Below are positions 1 through 12,431 of a DNA stretch of 64,000 nt, piece after piece; within the stretch, counting starts at the first letter, position 1, and the number at the start of each line of letters is the position of its first letter. The stretch covers positions 30,595,459-30,659,458 of the forward strand of contig CM066919.1 in the NCBI GenBank assembly GCA_033964015.1. Reading direction: 5' to 3'. The stretch comes from Scolanthus callimorphus. Its lineage: Eukaryota; Cnidaria; Anthozoa; Actiniaria; Edwardsiidae. The position numbers and the translations under genes are program-made. The notes under the pieces are model-generated. The model had not been told where the DNA came from. It ran no database searches and was given only the letters and a program-made list of their open reading frames with translations.

Positions 1-211
1 AGGGGATTCATGTACAGTGTGAAATTCATGTAAAGGTCCAGAACAAAGTAAAAAAGGTAAGCTTCTTTTTGCAGGACATAATTGTCACACTGTGTAATGC
101 TTAAGGAGCCTGAGGAAACTTTGAAGTTGAGGGTTGCAAACTTTGAAGTTGAGGGTTGCAGATTAACTTTGAAATTAAGGGTCATAAACTTTGTCTGAGT
201 CACTGATTACC

Positions 212-839
212 TAAGGCTGCATTCATTAATGTATACTACAGGGGGGGGCAGAGGATTTTTTTGGGGGATCTCAAAATTTTAGGAACTGGAAAAGGGGGAT
301 GTCAAGTTTTTTTCATAACATGAAGGGGGGCTATTTTTGTTGAGGTATTATATATATTTAAGATAAGGTTGTGCAGTTTGATAGTAAATGAAGGAAGCTC
401 AATTGTTGAACACCGAGTTTGAACCTTATTTCAACTGATATGTTGAAAAAAAACTGCGCGCTTCGCGCGCATAAAGAATTATATTAAACTTAAAAAGTCG
501 TAAAAGGCCTTCTTGTTTTACTACAATCCTCGAGGTCCTCTTCAGTCGCTTTCGTCTGCCAGACAAAACGCCTTTGGACTTTTTGATTAATAGTCTTGTA
601 GCTTCATTGTCAAAATTGCGGCTTGTTCTTTATTTTTTGAGAAAATGTAAAATTGATATAAATATAAATTGAAAAATTGTCTCCGGGGTGATGGGGGGGG
701 GGGGGGCATGTTTTTTCCTTTTGACCAAGAGGGGGGATTCGTAAAAAATATGTTGTGCCTTGGGGGATCTGAAAATTTTGCATTGTCAAAAAAAATTCCT
801 CTGCCCCCCCCTGTAGTATACATAATGAATGCAGCCTAA
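212..839. mobile_element. Foldback MITE with poly-G/C arms
   Basis: Left end AGGCTGCATTCATTAATGTA... and right end its inverse; arms of about 60 bp run through G-tracts. Non-autonomous, no ORF. Confidence 0.7.
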
Positions 840-1010
840 AGGTATCTGGCCTCAGCTGACTTGACAGTGGATCGTTGTGTTTGGAAGATGGCTGTGAAAT
901 CCATACGATGTCATATCCACTCACAAGTGCAATAGCTGATGTTAAAGGATAGTGAGAGCGAGTGAGTTATTGTTTTCTTTCGATATTAGAAGATGAATTA
1001 CAAGTAGTAA

Positions 1011-1280
1011 TGGGCAATTCCAGAAAATAAAGGTACCCTCCCCCACGGGCGGCACTAGTTTTTGACCCCCCCATGCATCCAGAATTTCCAAAATGGTTTA
1101 CTTCCCCCCCCCCCCCCCCCCCCCCCCCCCCATGCATATAGAATTCCGGGCAGGTTAAAGAAATCCAGCTTCGAAAAACCCCCCTTGCAATCAGAATTCC
1201 GAGCTCTTAAACCCACCCATCCCATCGGAATTTCCAAATGCCGCCCGTGTGGGGGTACCTTTATTTTCTGGAATTGCCCA
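1011..1280. mobile_element. Foldback MITE
   Basis: TGGGCAATTCCAGAAAATAA at the left end is inverted at the right end; arms of about 43 bp including GGTACC and CCCACGGGCGGC. The interior has a 30-base C-run. Confidence 0.7.
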
Positions 1281-2408
1281 ATCTTGAAATAACCATCTAC
1301 AAACAAAGATTTATACTTGATATTAATTACCAAGTCAAGAAAAAATACTCCACTACCTAACCTAAATCAGCCAATGGAAATTGATGCTTTCTCTCACTTG
1401 TGTTGCTAGGCTGACACAATAGCAGCTAACGATTCCACATAGGAAATTTGAGAGGGGTGGGGTCATTCTGTTTCAAATGACATTTGTAAACAATAATAAT
1501 TCATGATTGTTGTTCTTTTCAGCACTTTTAACAGCAGAAAGAAATGGAAGTGCAATTACAACAACAGTATAGCTAAAATGCAAAGGTAGTATTATATATA
1601 TATATACATGTAAATTATTTAGTTATTAATTAATTCATATCAGGTGATTATGTCATACCCTATATTATTGCCATTCAACTTGTTGTTTGATTTCATACAA
1701 TATACATTTAACCATGAAAGTTTCCCTCTAGACAGATTTGATCCTGCAGTTGTATGTACCTTACACCAGAATTTTACTTACCACAAATTAATTTGTCTAT
1801 AATATGAAAAAATCTCATTTGTGACACCATCCAACTTAAATTATTTTTGCTGTCTCCAAACAATCAAACTATATACATTGTGATGATTTTCAGTGGTTCA
1901 GTTTGAGAATATATTATTATTAGGGGTATAGAATGTGTGGTTCCAAAAATATCCATGCCCCCCGACGGAAGGGTGTTGAAAAGTGACCCCCCACCCCTCT
2001 GGAATTTCTGAAGAAACATGCAGTATTTGTATGGAAAAGATCAGGTAAATTGATCCCCCCACCCCTCCAGATTTCCAATCCCTTCCGTAGGGGGGGGGGG
2101 GGGGGGGAATGAGGGGACTTAGTAAACCTTTAAAAAAGACCAAAAATGGTAAAATCCAAGAACAGTTTATTAGCTTGCTTGGCAACTGTTTTCTATGGAA
2201 GCCACATTAAGCCCATTAAGGTTCATTCAAATGAGCTTTCTTGCTTTTGAATCACTAATGTTTGTATTTTAACACCCCACCTTTTAACAGTGGGAAGCTT
2301 TTATTTATCTTATCTTAGTTTAAAAAATTAAAAGGCTTCTATCTAATAAACAACAGATGCCGTAAATATAAAATATGGAAACAAAATAGCTCTAAAAATA
2401 TTTCCCTA

Positions 2409-2652
2409 CAATGTGTGGTTCCAGAAATTATCCATACCCCCCCCCCCCCCCGATCAGGTAAATTGACCCCCCCCCCCCCCCCCCCCCCCCCCCCCTATGG
2501 AAGGGCATTGGAAATTCTGGGGGTGGGGGGGTCAATTTACCTGATAATTTCCATACCAATTTTTCCTTTGAAATTCCAGAGGGGTGGGGGGGGGGTCACT
2601 CTTCAACACCCTTCCGTGGAGGGGGTATGGATATTTTCTGGAACCACACAAT
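2409..2652. mobile_element. Foldback MITE with C/G runs
   Basis: CAATGTGTGGTTCCAGAAA inverted at the right end; long C and G homopolymers inside. Confidence 0.7.
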
Positions 2653-3588
2653 ACAGTTCTGGGTACCGGTATGTTGTACTCAGAAACTTGACCACTAGTT
2701 TATAATAATAATAGGTTAATAGATAGAAAGGAGTAATTTATTTTTTAGAATCATGTTTCAGTGATAGCTATCAAAGGTAAATAATTAACCTTTTTTAATG
2801 AAGTCTACTCATCCATACATAATTTATCATATAAGATTGAGTATTTCCATTTTTGGAATAATAAATCAAGTAGAAATTGCACTTTGCAATGTGCAACGTT
2901 TCCTATTTTCTTTTTAAAAATTTGTGTTTAGTGTTACCGGTAGTTGTATTTTTTATAGAGATCAAGATCCTGTAATTATTTCAAATCTTTATTTGTGATT
3001 GCTAGATGTAAATCAAAAAAACGTGTACATTTTAATATCCATGATGTAGATTTGTACTAGCTACCTAGCAGTGGTGGACCTAAGGGTTGCAAATGCATAC
3101 CTGTCAACCCAGATAAAAAAATCTAGCTACGGCCCTGAAACCCCCCCAAAATATTGAGCTTGCAATTATTTGGCATTATGGGGAATTTCAGCCTGTGCCA
3201 AATGACGAGGCAGCTGGGTTATGAAGCTGCATCATTAAACAGGTTCTGAGAGTGATAAAATTTGTAGGCAGTCTCAACTATTCAACAAGACTGTAGGACA
3301 TCATTTTATAGGCCCGTTTCTATAGGATAACGTAATTGATTATTACCGCATACTTGTTTGTAAAGTTTTGCAATTTGTAGATCAAGTTTGCAAGTGTCAG
3401 TAATATTTGTACAGGAGAACATTTGTAGATGGCCTGGTACGTTCGATTTATTTATTTGACTTTGAATTATACTGACAAAAAGATGTAAGACATTGATAAA
3501 GTAGAGAAAATAAAGAAAGATCTTCTAAAAATGTTTTGTCTTACTTTGGTTGGATGAGATTCAACAAAGCTCATCTTGGGCCTCATCA

Positions 3589-3890
3589 TTATTACAGTCA
3601 AAAGGCATGAAGCGTTCGCCCCTAGAGTCGAATATTCAATTCATTATTCCATTATTGATTTCATTATTCAATCCAAAAATACATTTTTCAATTCAATATT
3701 AAAAATGTTAAATGTTCAAATTTTAATTTCTGAATAAGCAATTGTTCACCCAGAGTAATTATTTAGATTACAAAATTTTCAATATTGAATTGAAATTGCA
3801 TTTTTGGATTGAATAATGAAATCAATAATGGAATAATGAATTGAATATTCAACTCTAGGGGGGCACGCTTCATGTCTTTTGACTGTAATA
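3589..3890. mobile_element. Foldback MITE
   Basis: TATTACAGTCAAAAGGCATG is mirrored at the right end; AT-rich arms of about 70 bp. Confidence 0.7.
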
Positions 3891-4664
3891 GGGCCTCATC
3901 TTTGATATGTGCTTAACGCATTAGAGTAGTAGACATTGCAAGCCTCTAAAAGAACAACCCTTTAAATTGAATAAGCATCTAAGCTAGAACTGTATGTGGA
4001 GTTCCACAAACTCAAACTTAGGGCCACATCCTTAGCTTTCTTAGTCTTTAAAAAAACAACCCTTTAAAATATGAATAAACTGTATGTGGAGCTCCACTAA
4101 CTTAAACTTAAGGCCGCATCCTTAGGTTTCTTGTCAGTAAGAGGGCTTCCTGTGCGGGAAAGAGAGAGAGAGCAAAGGCAAGATTAAAACTTAATATTCA
4201 ATACTTTAGAATACTGTTTGAATGTGGGGTTAACAACAAGCGCCAAAATAAGGCTGCATGTGGTGTTCCACATGACTCTAAACTTAGGACCACATCTTCA
4301 GTTTTCTCGGTGAGAAGGGCATCAGAAATACAAACATCACTAAGGACATAATCAAGCGCATAACAAGCTTTTCTTCAAATACGTACAAAATTTATTATCC
4401 ACTAAATATAACTGTCTATATTACAAGCCATCACAGCAACATAAGTTTTTTTTACAGAGAAACAAAAATAAAACGCAAACACCTGGCTTTAAACAGAAAT
4501 ATAAAATCCGTCGATTCGCGCTGCAATTTGGGGTTTCTCTGTCCCGCCAGTCAATCAATGTAAGTAGCCAATCAGGTTGTTGCCCTGTTTCGCCTTGTGC
4601 AGTCGTCTGGCTTTCTGTCGCGATGAAAACCCAGTTCAGTGCACTAGGCGAAACAAGGCAAAGA

Positions 4665-4880
4665 ACAGTCTCGTACCCAGACGTTATTTTTTTTTTTGCG
4701 TCTCGCGGTGATTTTCTCTGTGAACATTGTTTAGGAGGCGTAGGTTCTCCGCATATCCCATAACTCTCTGCGCGTCCTGTTAAAACTATCCCGCAACTCC
4801 CTGCGCGCCCTGCTAAAACTGTCCCACAAATCTTTGCGCGCCCTAAAAAAACCCGGAAAGCGTCTGGGTACGAGACTGGG
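4665..4880. mobile_element. Foldback MITE
   Basis: CAGTCTCGTACCCAGACG inverted at 4861-4880; the interior has three copies of a unit of about 30 bp with GCGCGCCCTG. Confidence 0.6.
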
Positions 4881-5863
4881 CATGCGCAAAGACCACATGG
4901 TTCGACTGGCGGAAGAACAAAAAAAACCGCCATTTGAAAATTACCAACCATTTTGATTAGAAGCAGGGGCGTAGCCAGGGGGGGGGGCAGGGGGGGGGCC
5001 CTTTCTCGGGAGATTTTCCCATACATTTACTGTATTTGCTGGAGGAACTGATTTGAACATGTTCGTCCCATGTTTTCACTATCCGTTATATCATTACACG
5101 ATAAACATGTTAACGTGCGGTATCTATATCTACCCGTCAGATTAATAAAAATAATTGTTTTTTTACGTTCGTAGCACAGACTCTTGATATCAAACATTAC
5201 TCACTCGTCTCTAAACTACGAAAAGTAAAACCGCGAACACCTGAAATATGTCTGAAACTCTCACATGTATAAATCTACGCACAAAACCCTTAAAATGGCT
5301 AAAGAATTTCCAGAACAGGAATATATTAAGAAAAATTTGTGACGCTCACGAGTTTTCGTGAGTTTTGTACAGTGTTCGTATGCTCAGAAATTGGAAAAAA
5401 AGCGTTTTAAGGAGCTGTTTCAGAATGTTTCCAGGAGTTTTCCAGGATAATTTTCTGCTTTGTCAGTCCATTTTCGATAATGTTTCAAGCTTGAAAACGA
5501 TTTTGAGAATGACTAAATTATTTTGTGAATAATGATTGAAAGTCGTTTCATTTTCCCAGGAGTTTTCCAGGACTTTGTTCGAAATTCCAGGACTTTCTAG
5601 GAGTACAATAAAAATACAGCACTTTCCAGGTTTTCCAGGAGGCGTACTAACCCTGTTTGTAATTCGCGCGCTTTCTAAACATATGAGAGGCATTCAAAAG
5701 CTCTCTTCAGCGAGTTCTTTTCACTAAGACATTTAATTTAGTCTTACAAGAGGTGATTATTATTATTATTATTATTATTTCTCACTTTTCGCTCCCTTTT
5801 CGATGAGAGTGATTCCTCGGGCGCACCTTTTTCCAATTAAGGGTATCTTGTCGCGGGCGATCT

Positions 5864-6587
5864 TTATGGCTGGTTTCCTGCTCCTGCGTTACCTATCCTC
5901 AGTCCCCTTATCTTTGCTCGATTGTCGTTACTTCCTTTTGCTGTGTCACGCAATACGGGAACCGGCTTCATCTCCCTGCCTCTTATGGACGCCACTACTA
6001 TGGACGACTTAGCAACAGGCCCCTTAACTACCGTACCCTTGTTTGTAGCCTTGCTTGGCTGGCCTGTTATTTTTGTCACGCTATTTTTGATTGCGTTACT
6101 TTTCACAACCTTATGTTTGGGTACCTGGGTTTTGCTGACGCGGTCAATCCTCCTGGGGATAGATGCCTTCCGCGTCCCTGTCTCAGAATTCTTTTTCTTG
6201 ATGTTTTGTATCCCCTCTATGATCATTCGTTCTATTGTTTGGGCTTGGTCATCCGTCAGTCCATTTTCAATAACAGACTCGTCGCCTCCTTGGGTATCGG
6301 CAGACGCTTTGATCAAATTGTTGATTTTCTCCAGTGCCTTCAGTCCGCCCATTCCTAATCTCCCGATGTTTAAATCTGCACTGGCGACTTCCGGTTCCGG
6401 TTGCACCTGTGCCTCCGGTTTCTGCCCCTCGTCCAGTTGCTTGAGAGCCTTCGCGACGCTTTCTTTGTTTTCGCTTGCTGTTGCTCAGTAGGTTGTTCAG
6501 TTGGTTCTTGGGTTTCTTGCTTTACTGGTTTTTCCTTAATGACTGGTTTGGCTTCTTGCTCTATCAAATCTGAATCATCCTCTGTGC
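5864..6587 (-). CDS. Lectin B exon 5 (charged tail, stop)
   Basis: After TTTTTATAG, phase 1. Two overlapping frames are used in turn: an acidic/Gln-Pro-rich part to about 6480, then a continuous frame to TAA at 5864-5866. A single missing base in CAACAGCAAGCG joins them. No domain; Lys-rich with Thr/Val/Ser in the C-terminal third. Confidence 0.6.
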
Positions 6588-9500
6588 CTATAAAAATATC
6601 ACCACAGAATTGTAATATCAAGCATTAACATGCATGCTGTGCCTCTTCTCCCACAAATGTACGCAGTATATAGGCCTGCAGGCAAGGGCCTGCAAATTTC
6701 TGGAAGAACTTTGGTACAAGTATTGTACTGCATTCATGAACTTGGCCTGTAGATTTGCAAAATCCCCTATGCTGTGCCTTTTAAAATCTTGCGTACGATC
6801 TTGAAGTAAAGAGTTAATAGGCATAACTACTCTTGTGCCGATGAAAAAGTTAGAGCAAACGCCGAAAAAGTACAAGGACCATACTTCCAGACATAGCTGA
6901 AGCGTCGTATGGCGACCGTGGGTACAGTTCTTACGACCACGCCAGAGATTTCGGCTCTGACAGTCGCTATCCTCGGTGTTAGTTATCCAGTAGCAACTCA
7001 GGGACTCGGTCAAGGGACCTAGGTGAGGGAACGCCTGGCCACCAGACCATTTATATAGTCGCCCCTTGTAGTGAGTAGTGAACAACTAACGGTCTCTATA
7101 CATCCCTCTACGTATATATAGGCTTGGTTGGTGACCGCGATTTCCATGTGGGACACCGCATGCTATTGGTTCAAAACGTTAAATGTTCAAAACGTTAAAT
7201 GTAATAGTCGATTTATTCTTTCTGCACTACCTTTGTGGGTTAATGTGATGTCTTTCTGCAACAGACAATCTCTATATAAGGCGCCCTAATTTAAATATCA
7301 GTGCTTTTACGCATGCGCATGCGCATTCGTGTTCAGTTTATTTTTAAAAATTAGCTTGTAAATTTAGCTTGTGGAATCTCTAAAATAATCTGTCTTAATT
7401 AGTTCCCCACATTTGGACACTCGTGAGAAATGTAAACGGTGAGCCCCAGAGTTCCTTACCAATATTTGGGTGCGGCCTGCAGCTGTAATTAATAATCAGA
7501 TATTTAGCCACTCCCGGGCAATTCTCTGCGCCGTTCTGAACCTGGTCAGCGGATGCATGCACCTCGCATCGCCCCAGTGCATCGCAAGACTTCTTGACAA
7601 TCCCAAGACTCTCCGGGGCCCCGGTGCATGTCGTTTGGCCATTTTCCGCTGGACACACCACAGTTGACTGGCGTCCCCAGAAGACTGAGTTGACCCCAAT
7701 CTTCCACGTCGCTGGGCACCACAGGGTGGAGTTTTCTGAGTCGCACAAGACTACTTCTTTGGCGTCTGGTACGCAAGTGTAGTTCACAATCAGATATTTG
7801 TTGACACCAGGGCAGTGGCTTGTTTTTCGGTTCTGGAGGAGGGCATGTCTGGCCTCCAACTCGCAGGATTCTTTACCCTCGCACTTAGCTTTGACGATAC
7901 CTGTAAAAAATAGGTACCCAAAGGGTACAGTCTACAGTGAATGGCAAATAGACTAATTTTGAAGTTATAAAAGTTCAAAGTCCCAGGGGCGGATTGAGAC
8001 TATTGACAACTGTAGCAAATGCTACAGTCAGATTTCAGAGATTTTTTTGCGTTTTGAACATGTTTAAATTCTACTGCGATCGCAGCTGAAATCGCGCCGT
8101 GTGAACGGACCTTTAAGTGAGGATTCCACAGCGTGGCTTTGATTTTTCTTACGGACTCACCACGTACTCACGCACGAAGGCGATAACAAGGCCGTAGCTG
8201 GAAATTTTTGTCTCCCTAGATCGTCACCAATGTAACTTTACCATGTTTTACCTTCTGTTTCTGGTGAAGTGTAGCAGTTTAAAACTGTGTCTCCGTCGTC
8301 AGAAGGACAGATATTATCAGTAAGCCGACCCCAGAACACGCCCGTGATGGCTATATTGGAGCCTGGGTACGAGCAGCTAAGTGGCTTCTTTTGAGTCGTG
8401 CAGATTGTGACACCCTTGTCTGCCAAGAAAAAGGCGCGAAAAATTATGAACAACAATTTCCGACTTTATTAATTTCTTCAATGGAGTCAAATTTCTGACT
8501 AAAGGTGCAGTAGGTGGTCATTGTTTTTTCAGTTAAAACTAGAAAAGAACATATTTGAAAAACCCCTCCATTTAAATTCAAAATTATATGAAAGTTGTAA
8601 ACTGTCTTTCTGACATGCCTGTTAAAAAAACACAGATAATTTACAAATGGACCCATCACCCTGTAAATCGCGATTTATAAAGAGCTTACACCTTATAGGA
8701 AACCAAATATGTAGACCAGAATCACTTGGGAAAATATACAAACCTGCTTCTAAGTCAATTTGACTAAGCCCTGTTCCTCCGTCAGTGCTTGGGACATTTC
8801 CTAAAACAATTATATAAACGTTTGATGAAAAATTAGTGTTAAGCCCCAGTCGCTGCAAAGAATTGCATCTTAGCACATGGATATTCTATTGCATGCAGCT
8901 CCAAATGGAGCCGAACGAAATAATTAAACCTATAATAGTCTCTTGTCCGGGTTAAAGAACTTTGTTACGCCTACATGACAAGTTGGCAGGAGGCAGAGTG
9001 GCCGAAATGATCAGAGCGTCGTCCTCGTAATGACCCGAGTTCGAGACCCCGCTCTGACTCCTCGACCATTCTTTGTACGTAACCGATTTGGTTTGCCTCC
9101 TGGTCAGTTGGGTTTCTTAGGCCTAGTACATACGCCGCTCTTATCATGAGCCGATCCTAATGCAAAATCTCAATAAAACAATATTTTTTGTCCATCTCTC
9201 GTCTGCCTGTAGCCTAAACTATTCTAAATTAAACCAGGAATGTAGAATCGATTTTAACACCGCGAGTTTCGAGTATTTCATGGTAACAGTTTGGTACGGC
9301 TCATGATAAGAGCGGCGTATGTACTAGGCCTAAAACGTGTTGTCTATGTGTGATACTCAAGAAACTAGCTATAGTGGCTCTATATCAGCTGTTACAAGCT
9401 ATTCTAAAATTCGAGTTAAAACAAAGTTTTTTTTGTGCGGAAGCCATGATCACTATGCTCCGCTACGCAAGGAAGGATTTGATGTGGTTTTAATGACAAA

Positions 9501-10018
9501 TCACTATGTGCATTGATTGAAATGAATTCTTACAAGTGCAATCTAGATTCAATAGAAATCCTCTGGAACTGAAAAAATCGCTGTTATAATAATTTTGATT
9601 GAGAGTATATATATTTGTGTTGGAAAGCTTTTAAGCTTTTAAAGGGCACACCTCAAACATTCTAGCGGCATTCAGATATTTTCTCCTCGGCTTATTACTA
9701 GGGGTAAAAATTTTCCAAACACATTAGTGACCCTAAAGTAACTAGACTGATCAGGGAGAAAAAATAAGACACGAAGTACAGTGTTGCGGAGTTGCACGAG
9801 ATATACAAAATATACAACTTCGGTTTGAAGTTTCTTGTAATAGTATCTTCGTTTCATTAACTCCTTCTGTGCCTAAAATTTGCGATTGTTCCGCGTTGCC
9901 ACGTTATTATAAGACAACAATGAAAGGGCTTGTGATATAACACAATAGAATTACCTTGGGATAGGGCTGAGTGAACCAGGAAAGCCACACATAACAGTGA
10001 TAAGCTTCTGGGGCCCAT
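5864..10018 (-). CDS. Secreted double-SUEL lectin B with charged tail
   Basis: Exons 9955-10018 (signal peptide, ends ALSQ), 8744-8800 (linker), 8252-8419 and 7460-7900 (two SUEL domains) and 5864-6587 (tail), all phase 1; 484 residues if one base is restored near 6472-6485. The SUEL domains show GVFWGR / SVFWGR and YLIVNYTC / YLIINYSC. The tail starts GTEDDSDL, runs through a Glu/Pro/Lys/Gln-rich stretch, then an Ala/Lys-rich helix-prone region, and ends GAGNQP. If the donor at 7460 is not used, the exon reads on to a TAA at 7395 with AATAAA 50 nt beyond, giving a 264-residue short form. Paralogue of lectin A, with an extra intron inside SUEL domain 1. The splice acceptor before the ATG leaves a 20-nt leader on this exon. 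Confidence 0.8.
6850..7175 (-). ncRNA. Candidate Pol III small-RNA unit, copy 1
   Basis: Minus strand, in the last intron of lectin B: GTGTCCCACATGGA, then about 25 nt on TATATATA, then a region of about 235 nt ending at a TTTTT run near 6853. The second copy (19350-19641, plus) shares the upstream block, TATA position, much of the body (GGTCTGGTGGCC, GGCGTTCCCTCAC, GATAGCGACTGTCAG, CGAAATCTCTGGCGTG, GGTCGCCATACGACGC) and a T-run end. This layout resembles PSE+TATA Pol III genes (U6, 7SK type). The RNA matches no family I can recognise. It could instead be a mobile repeat. Confidence 0.4.
7338..7343 (-). promoter_or_regulatory. AATAAA polyadenylation signal
   Basis: Minus-strand AATAAA about 50 nt beyond the TAA at 7395. 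It would serve the short lectin B form made when the 7460 donor is skipped. Confidence 0.45.
7460..7900 (-). CDS. Lectin B exon 4 (rest of SUEL 1 and SUEL 2)
   Basis: Acceptor TTTTTACAG at 7901, phase 1. Completes SUEL 1 (CHCPGV-type region, YLIVNYTC) and carries SUEL 2 from VVLCDSEN to YLIINYSC. A strong TTG|GTAAGG donor at 7460 gives phase 1, matching the tail exon; reading through it gives a short alternative C-terminus stopping at 7395. Confidence 0.75.
8252..8419 (-). CDS. Lectin B exon 3 (first half of SUEL 1)
   Basis: 168 nt, phase 1-1. Encodes DKGVTIC to SPETE with GVFWGR. The acceptor follows a TTTTTCTTGGCAG tract; the donor is GAAG|GTAAAA. Confidence 0.75.
8744..8800 (-). CDS. Lectin B exon 2 (linker)
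   Basis: 57 nt, phase 1-1, between TGTTTTAG and GCAG|GTTTGT. Encodes NVPSTDGGTGLSQIDLEA, a polar linker after the signal peptide. Confidence 0.65.
8990..9062 (+). repeat. tRNA-like sequence (SINE head or tRNA pseudogene)
   Basis: Contains an A-box-like GAGTGGCCGAAATGATCAGA and a B-box GAGTTCGAGACCC, but I cannot fold a full cloverleaf. Probably tRNA-derived. Confidence 0.4.
9117..9332. mobile_element. Foldback MITE, family 1 copy a
   Basis: Arms TTAGGCCTAGTACATACGCC / inverse, about 40 bp each. A second copy lies at 52233-52450. Confidence 0.75.
9955..10018 (-). CDS. Lectin B exon 1 (signal peptide)
   Basis: ATG at 10018-10016; 21 residues with a LSLLCVAFLV core and a small-residue cleavage region (SALSQ). 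Donor CAAG|GTAATT, phase 1. An acceptor at 10039-10040 precedes 20 nt of 5' leader. Confidence 0.8.
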
Positions 10019-10039
10019 CACAATCCAAACGGAATCACC

Positions 10040-12298
10040 TGAAATTGATAAACCCCAAATGAACAGCTATCGTTTTCTTCCTAGAGATCAAATATGTTTA
10101 GACTGGTACAAGAAGCACAGGTTGATTTCTATTCAATAGTTTTGTCTTTGCTGGTAAAATATATTGTGGGCCTTTGTTAGTTTGGTGGTACATTACCGGT
10201 ACCGACTTTATGGGAGGAAAAGGTGGCTTTTCCATTGTGGAGTTGGATTGTGGAACGGAGTTCTCACTTCTCACATATTGTAAATAAACATGGTGGAGTT
10301 TAAGTTTTTCTTTTTATCAAAACCGATGAAAGCAGAATCTAATGTTTTGCTCTGCCTTCTAGAATGAAGAAATATTTTTTTGGTATTTGATTGAATTCTC
10401 TGTAGTGACAACCAATGGGATTTTTTTTACAAAGTTCTGACAAAGTTTTTGATGCTAGAGTGGAAGATCTCCTGCTGTCCAAAAAAGTCATGATATGACA
10501 GGAATACATTGTAGAACTATAAGTAAAACATCGCACCATTTTATAATAATGGCTAGCTTATAGCACAACATTGGGGTGGTGGCGAATGGTTGTTCGGAAA
10601 ATCTAGAAACTGGCGAAATTCTTAGGGAGTCTCGAAACCTCGGATTTTCAGAGAGCTGTCTCGCAATCTCGTTTTCTGACTAATTAAAGGATGTGTGAGA
10701 AGCAATGTTTGATCGTCCTTGGGAACCCTACCATTGATTTTATTTCAAATGCTTACTGCGATTTTCATAATTCTGCGAAAACTCTACACCCACCAACAAA
10801 CTGTGGTTTGGCTTCCGTCAATCAAACGAGCAAACAACTCTGGGTGATTTCACGGAGGCTTTGATAGATCTTGTGAACTGATAGGGTCTAGCTAGGCTTC
10901 AAAGCACATACTTTTCACTATAAAATGCAAACCAAACTCAGAAAACATGCGTGGACTTGACTTTAAATAAAGGTTTGATTGACGGAAGCCGAAACGCAGT
11001 TTTGGTTTTTGGATATGCCAACTGGGATTATGAAAATCGCAGTATGAAAAGAATACTTATAAAATCACTGACATAACACCTCTTCTCCAGTGATCCAAAG
11101 AAACAGTAATATATTCTATCGCCACAAACTAAAGTTATGAGACATCGTCAATAAGGATCAGTTGAAACCAGTGAAACACTTATGAGACAAGGTATCTTGT
11201 TTGATTTGTTGCTTGCGAGCATTTGTAGAAAAACGTATACTGATGTAGACTAAACAATTTGCGCGAGAATATCCTAAATATCCTAAATAAAAAATTGTGA
11301 TAAAAAAAAAACAACTTAACAAGAGAATCAAATCAAAATGACGCCACTTTCGTATCATTTTTACAGCTACTTAGAGCATTTTAACACTCTAAATCTTTGC
11401 ATCTTACCTGTTAAATTTCTTCGTGGCCAACTACTCTAAACTCTAAGAAACTTCTACGAAGCCGTACCACTATCAGCTAATTTCAGGGACGATCGATTTA
11501 CACGGTCCAGCGTGCAGATTTTTTAATTGTTGTGAACGTTGTGCAATAAGCGTATCACAGGTTTTCTATGTTTTGGTTGGTTAAACTCAAATTGACTCCA
11601 TGAAAAAGATCTCAGGACAACTTGACAATAACAGCAACAACAACAAAATGTCAATCTAGACAAAAGCATTTCAGATTTTACCTTATAGTGCACAAGAGAG
11701 ATTCCTTTAATCAGTCGATGCGAAACTCCCTTGCCTCTTTTCCTGATATTATCTGACTCAGTCATTCATTATTGATTACAAATCTGAAGGGAAAGTATTG
11801 ACACTAGTTACGCCATTTTCCATATATGGGACATTTTGAAGTTTCCCGCTCGTGGCTGTCTAATCTCTGTGAAACGAAGGGTTCTTAGTCAGGCTCGTAA
11901 CGTGGTATATTTGTGTCACATAGATCCCCTTTTGTGGCAGCTCAATTTTGTTCCCTGAGCCAAATTAATTGTCTTAATTTTTTATCCCTACTGATCCCCA
12001 CTCCTACCCCTGAATCCCGCTCCTCGGACCCCTGATCCCGGCCATATGTTGGGCTTTGATAGGAATTGTCCTTGGCGAGCACCCAGATTTTTTATGCGGA
12101 CATTGGCTTAAAATTGCGAGCACACCCGAACCCTGAGCCCCAAACCCATCATAGTTTGTAATTTATCATATCGTGTTGCTACGTAAAGGCAATAATCATA
12201 CGTTTCGCACCATAAAAAAATTATCGGCAAACTTGACGGAAAGCGCATCGCCGAGTACTTGAAAACCGTTTGAATAGCGCGCGCGGGCCGAGGGACAG
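10040..12298. other. Intergenic, no gene seen
   Basis: Upstream of lectin B. AT-rich; a short inverted pair around 10740-11040 (ATTATGAAAATCGCAGTA) is the only structure noticed. The promoter and 5' leader exon of lectin B are expected here but not identifiable. Confidence 0.5.
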
Positions 12299-12431
12299 GG
12301 AATTTCTGCAGAAACCCATCCATGGGATAAGCTGAATTTCCGATGGTAGAAGAACTGGGGAAGTGTTCGGATTTCCCATGGCTATTCATAGGAAATTCAG
12401 CTTTCCCATGAATGGGTTTCTGCAGAAATCC
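12299..12431. mobile_element. Foldback MITE, family 2 copy a
   Basis: GGAATTTCTGCAGAAACCCA mirrored as TGGGTTTCTGCAGAAATCC; relative at 53214-53381. Confidence 0.7.

Larger units (their letters stand above)
1..4880. repeat. Repeat-filled flank, no genes
   Basis: No credible coding sequence. Contains foldback elements (listed separately), poly-C/G runs, a half copy at 1927-2130 of the 2409-2652 family, and three diverged copies of a block of about 100 bp (TGTATGTGGAGTTCCAC.. about 3990, 4080 and 4250). Confidence 0.6.

Noticed and set aside
4421..5026. 201-codon minus-strand open frame
   Set aside because: Covers a foldback MITE and its internal 30-bp repeats; no domain or splice support.
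5922..6491. Plus-strand hydrophobic 189-codon frame
   Set aside because: Antisense to the charged tail exon of lectin B; hydrophobicity is the complement of Lys/Glu-rich codons.
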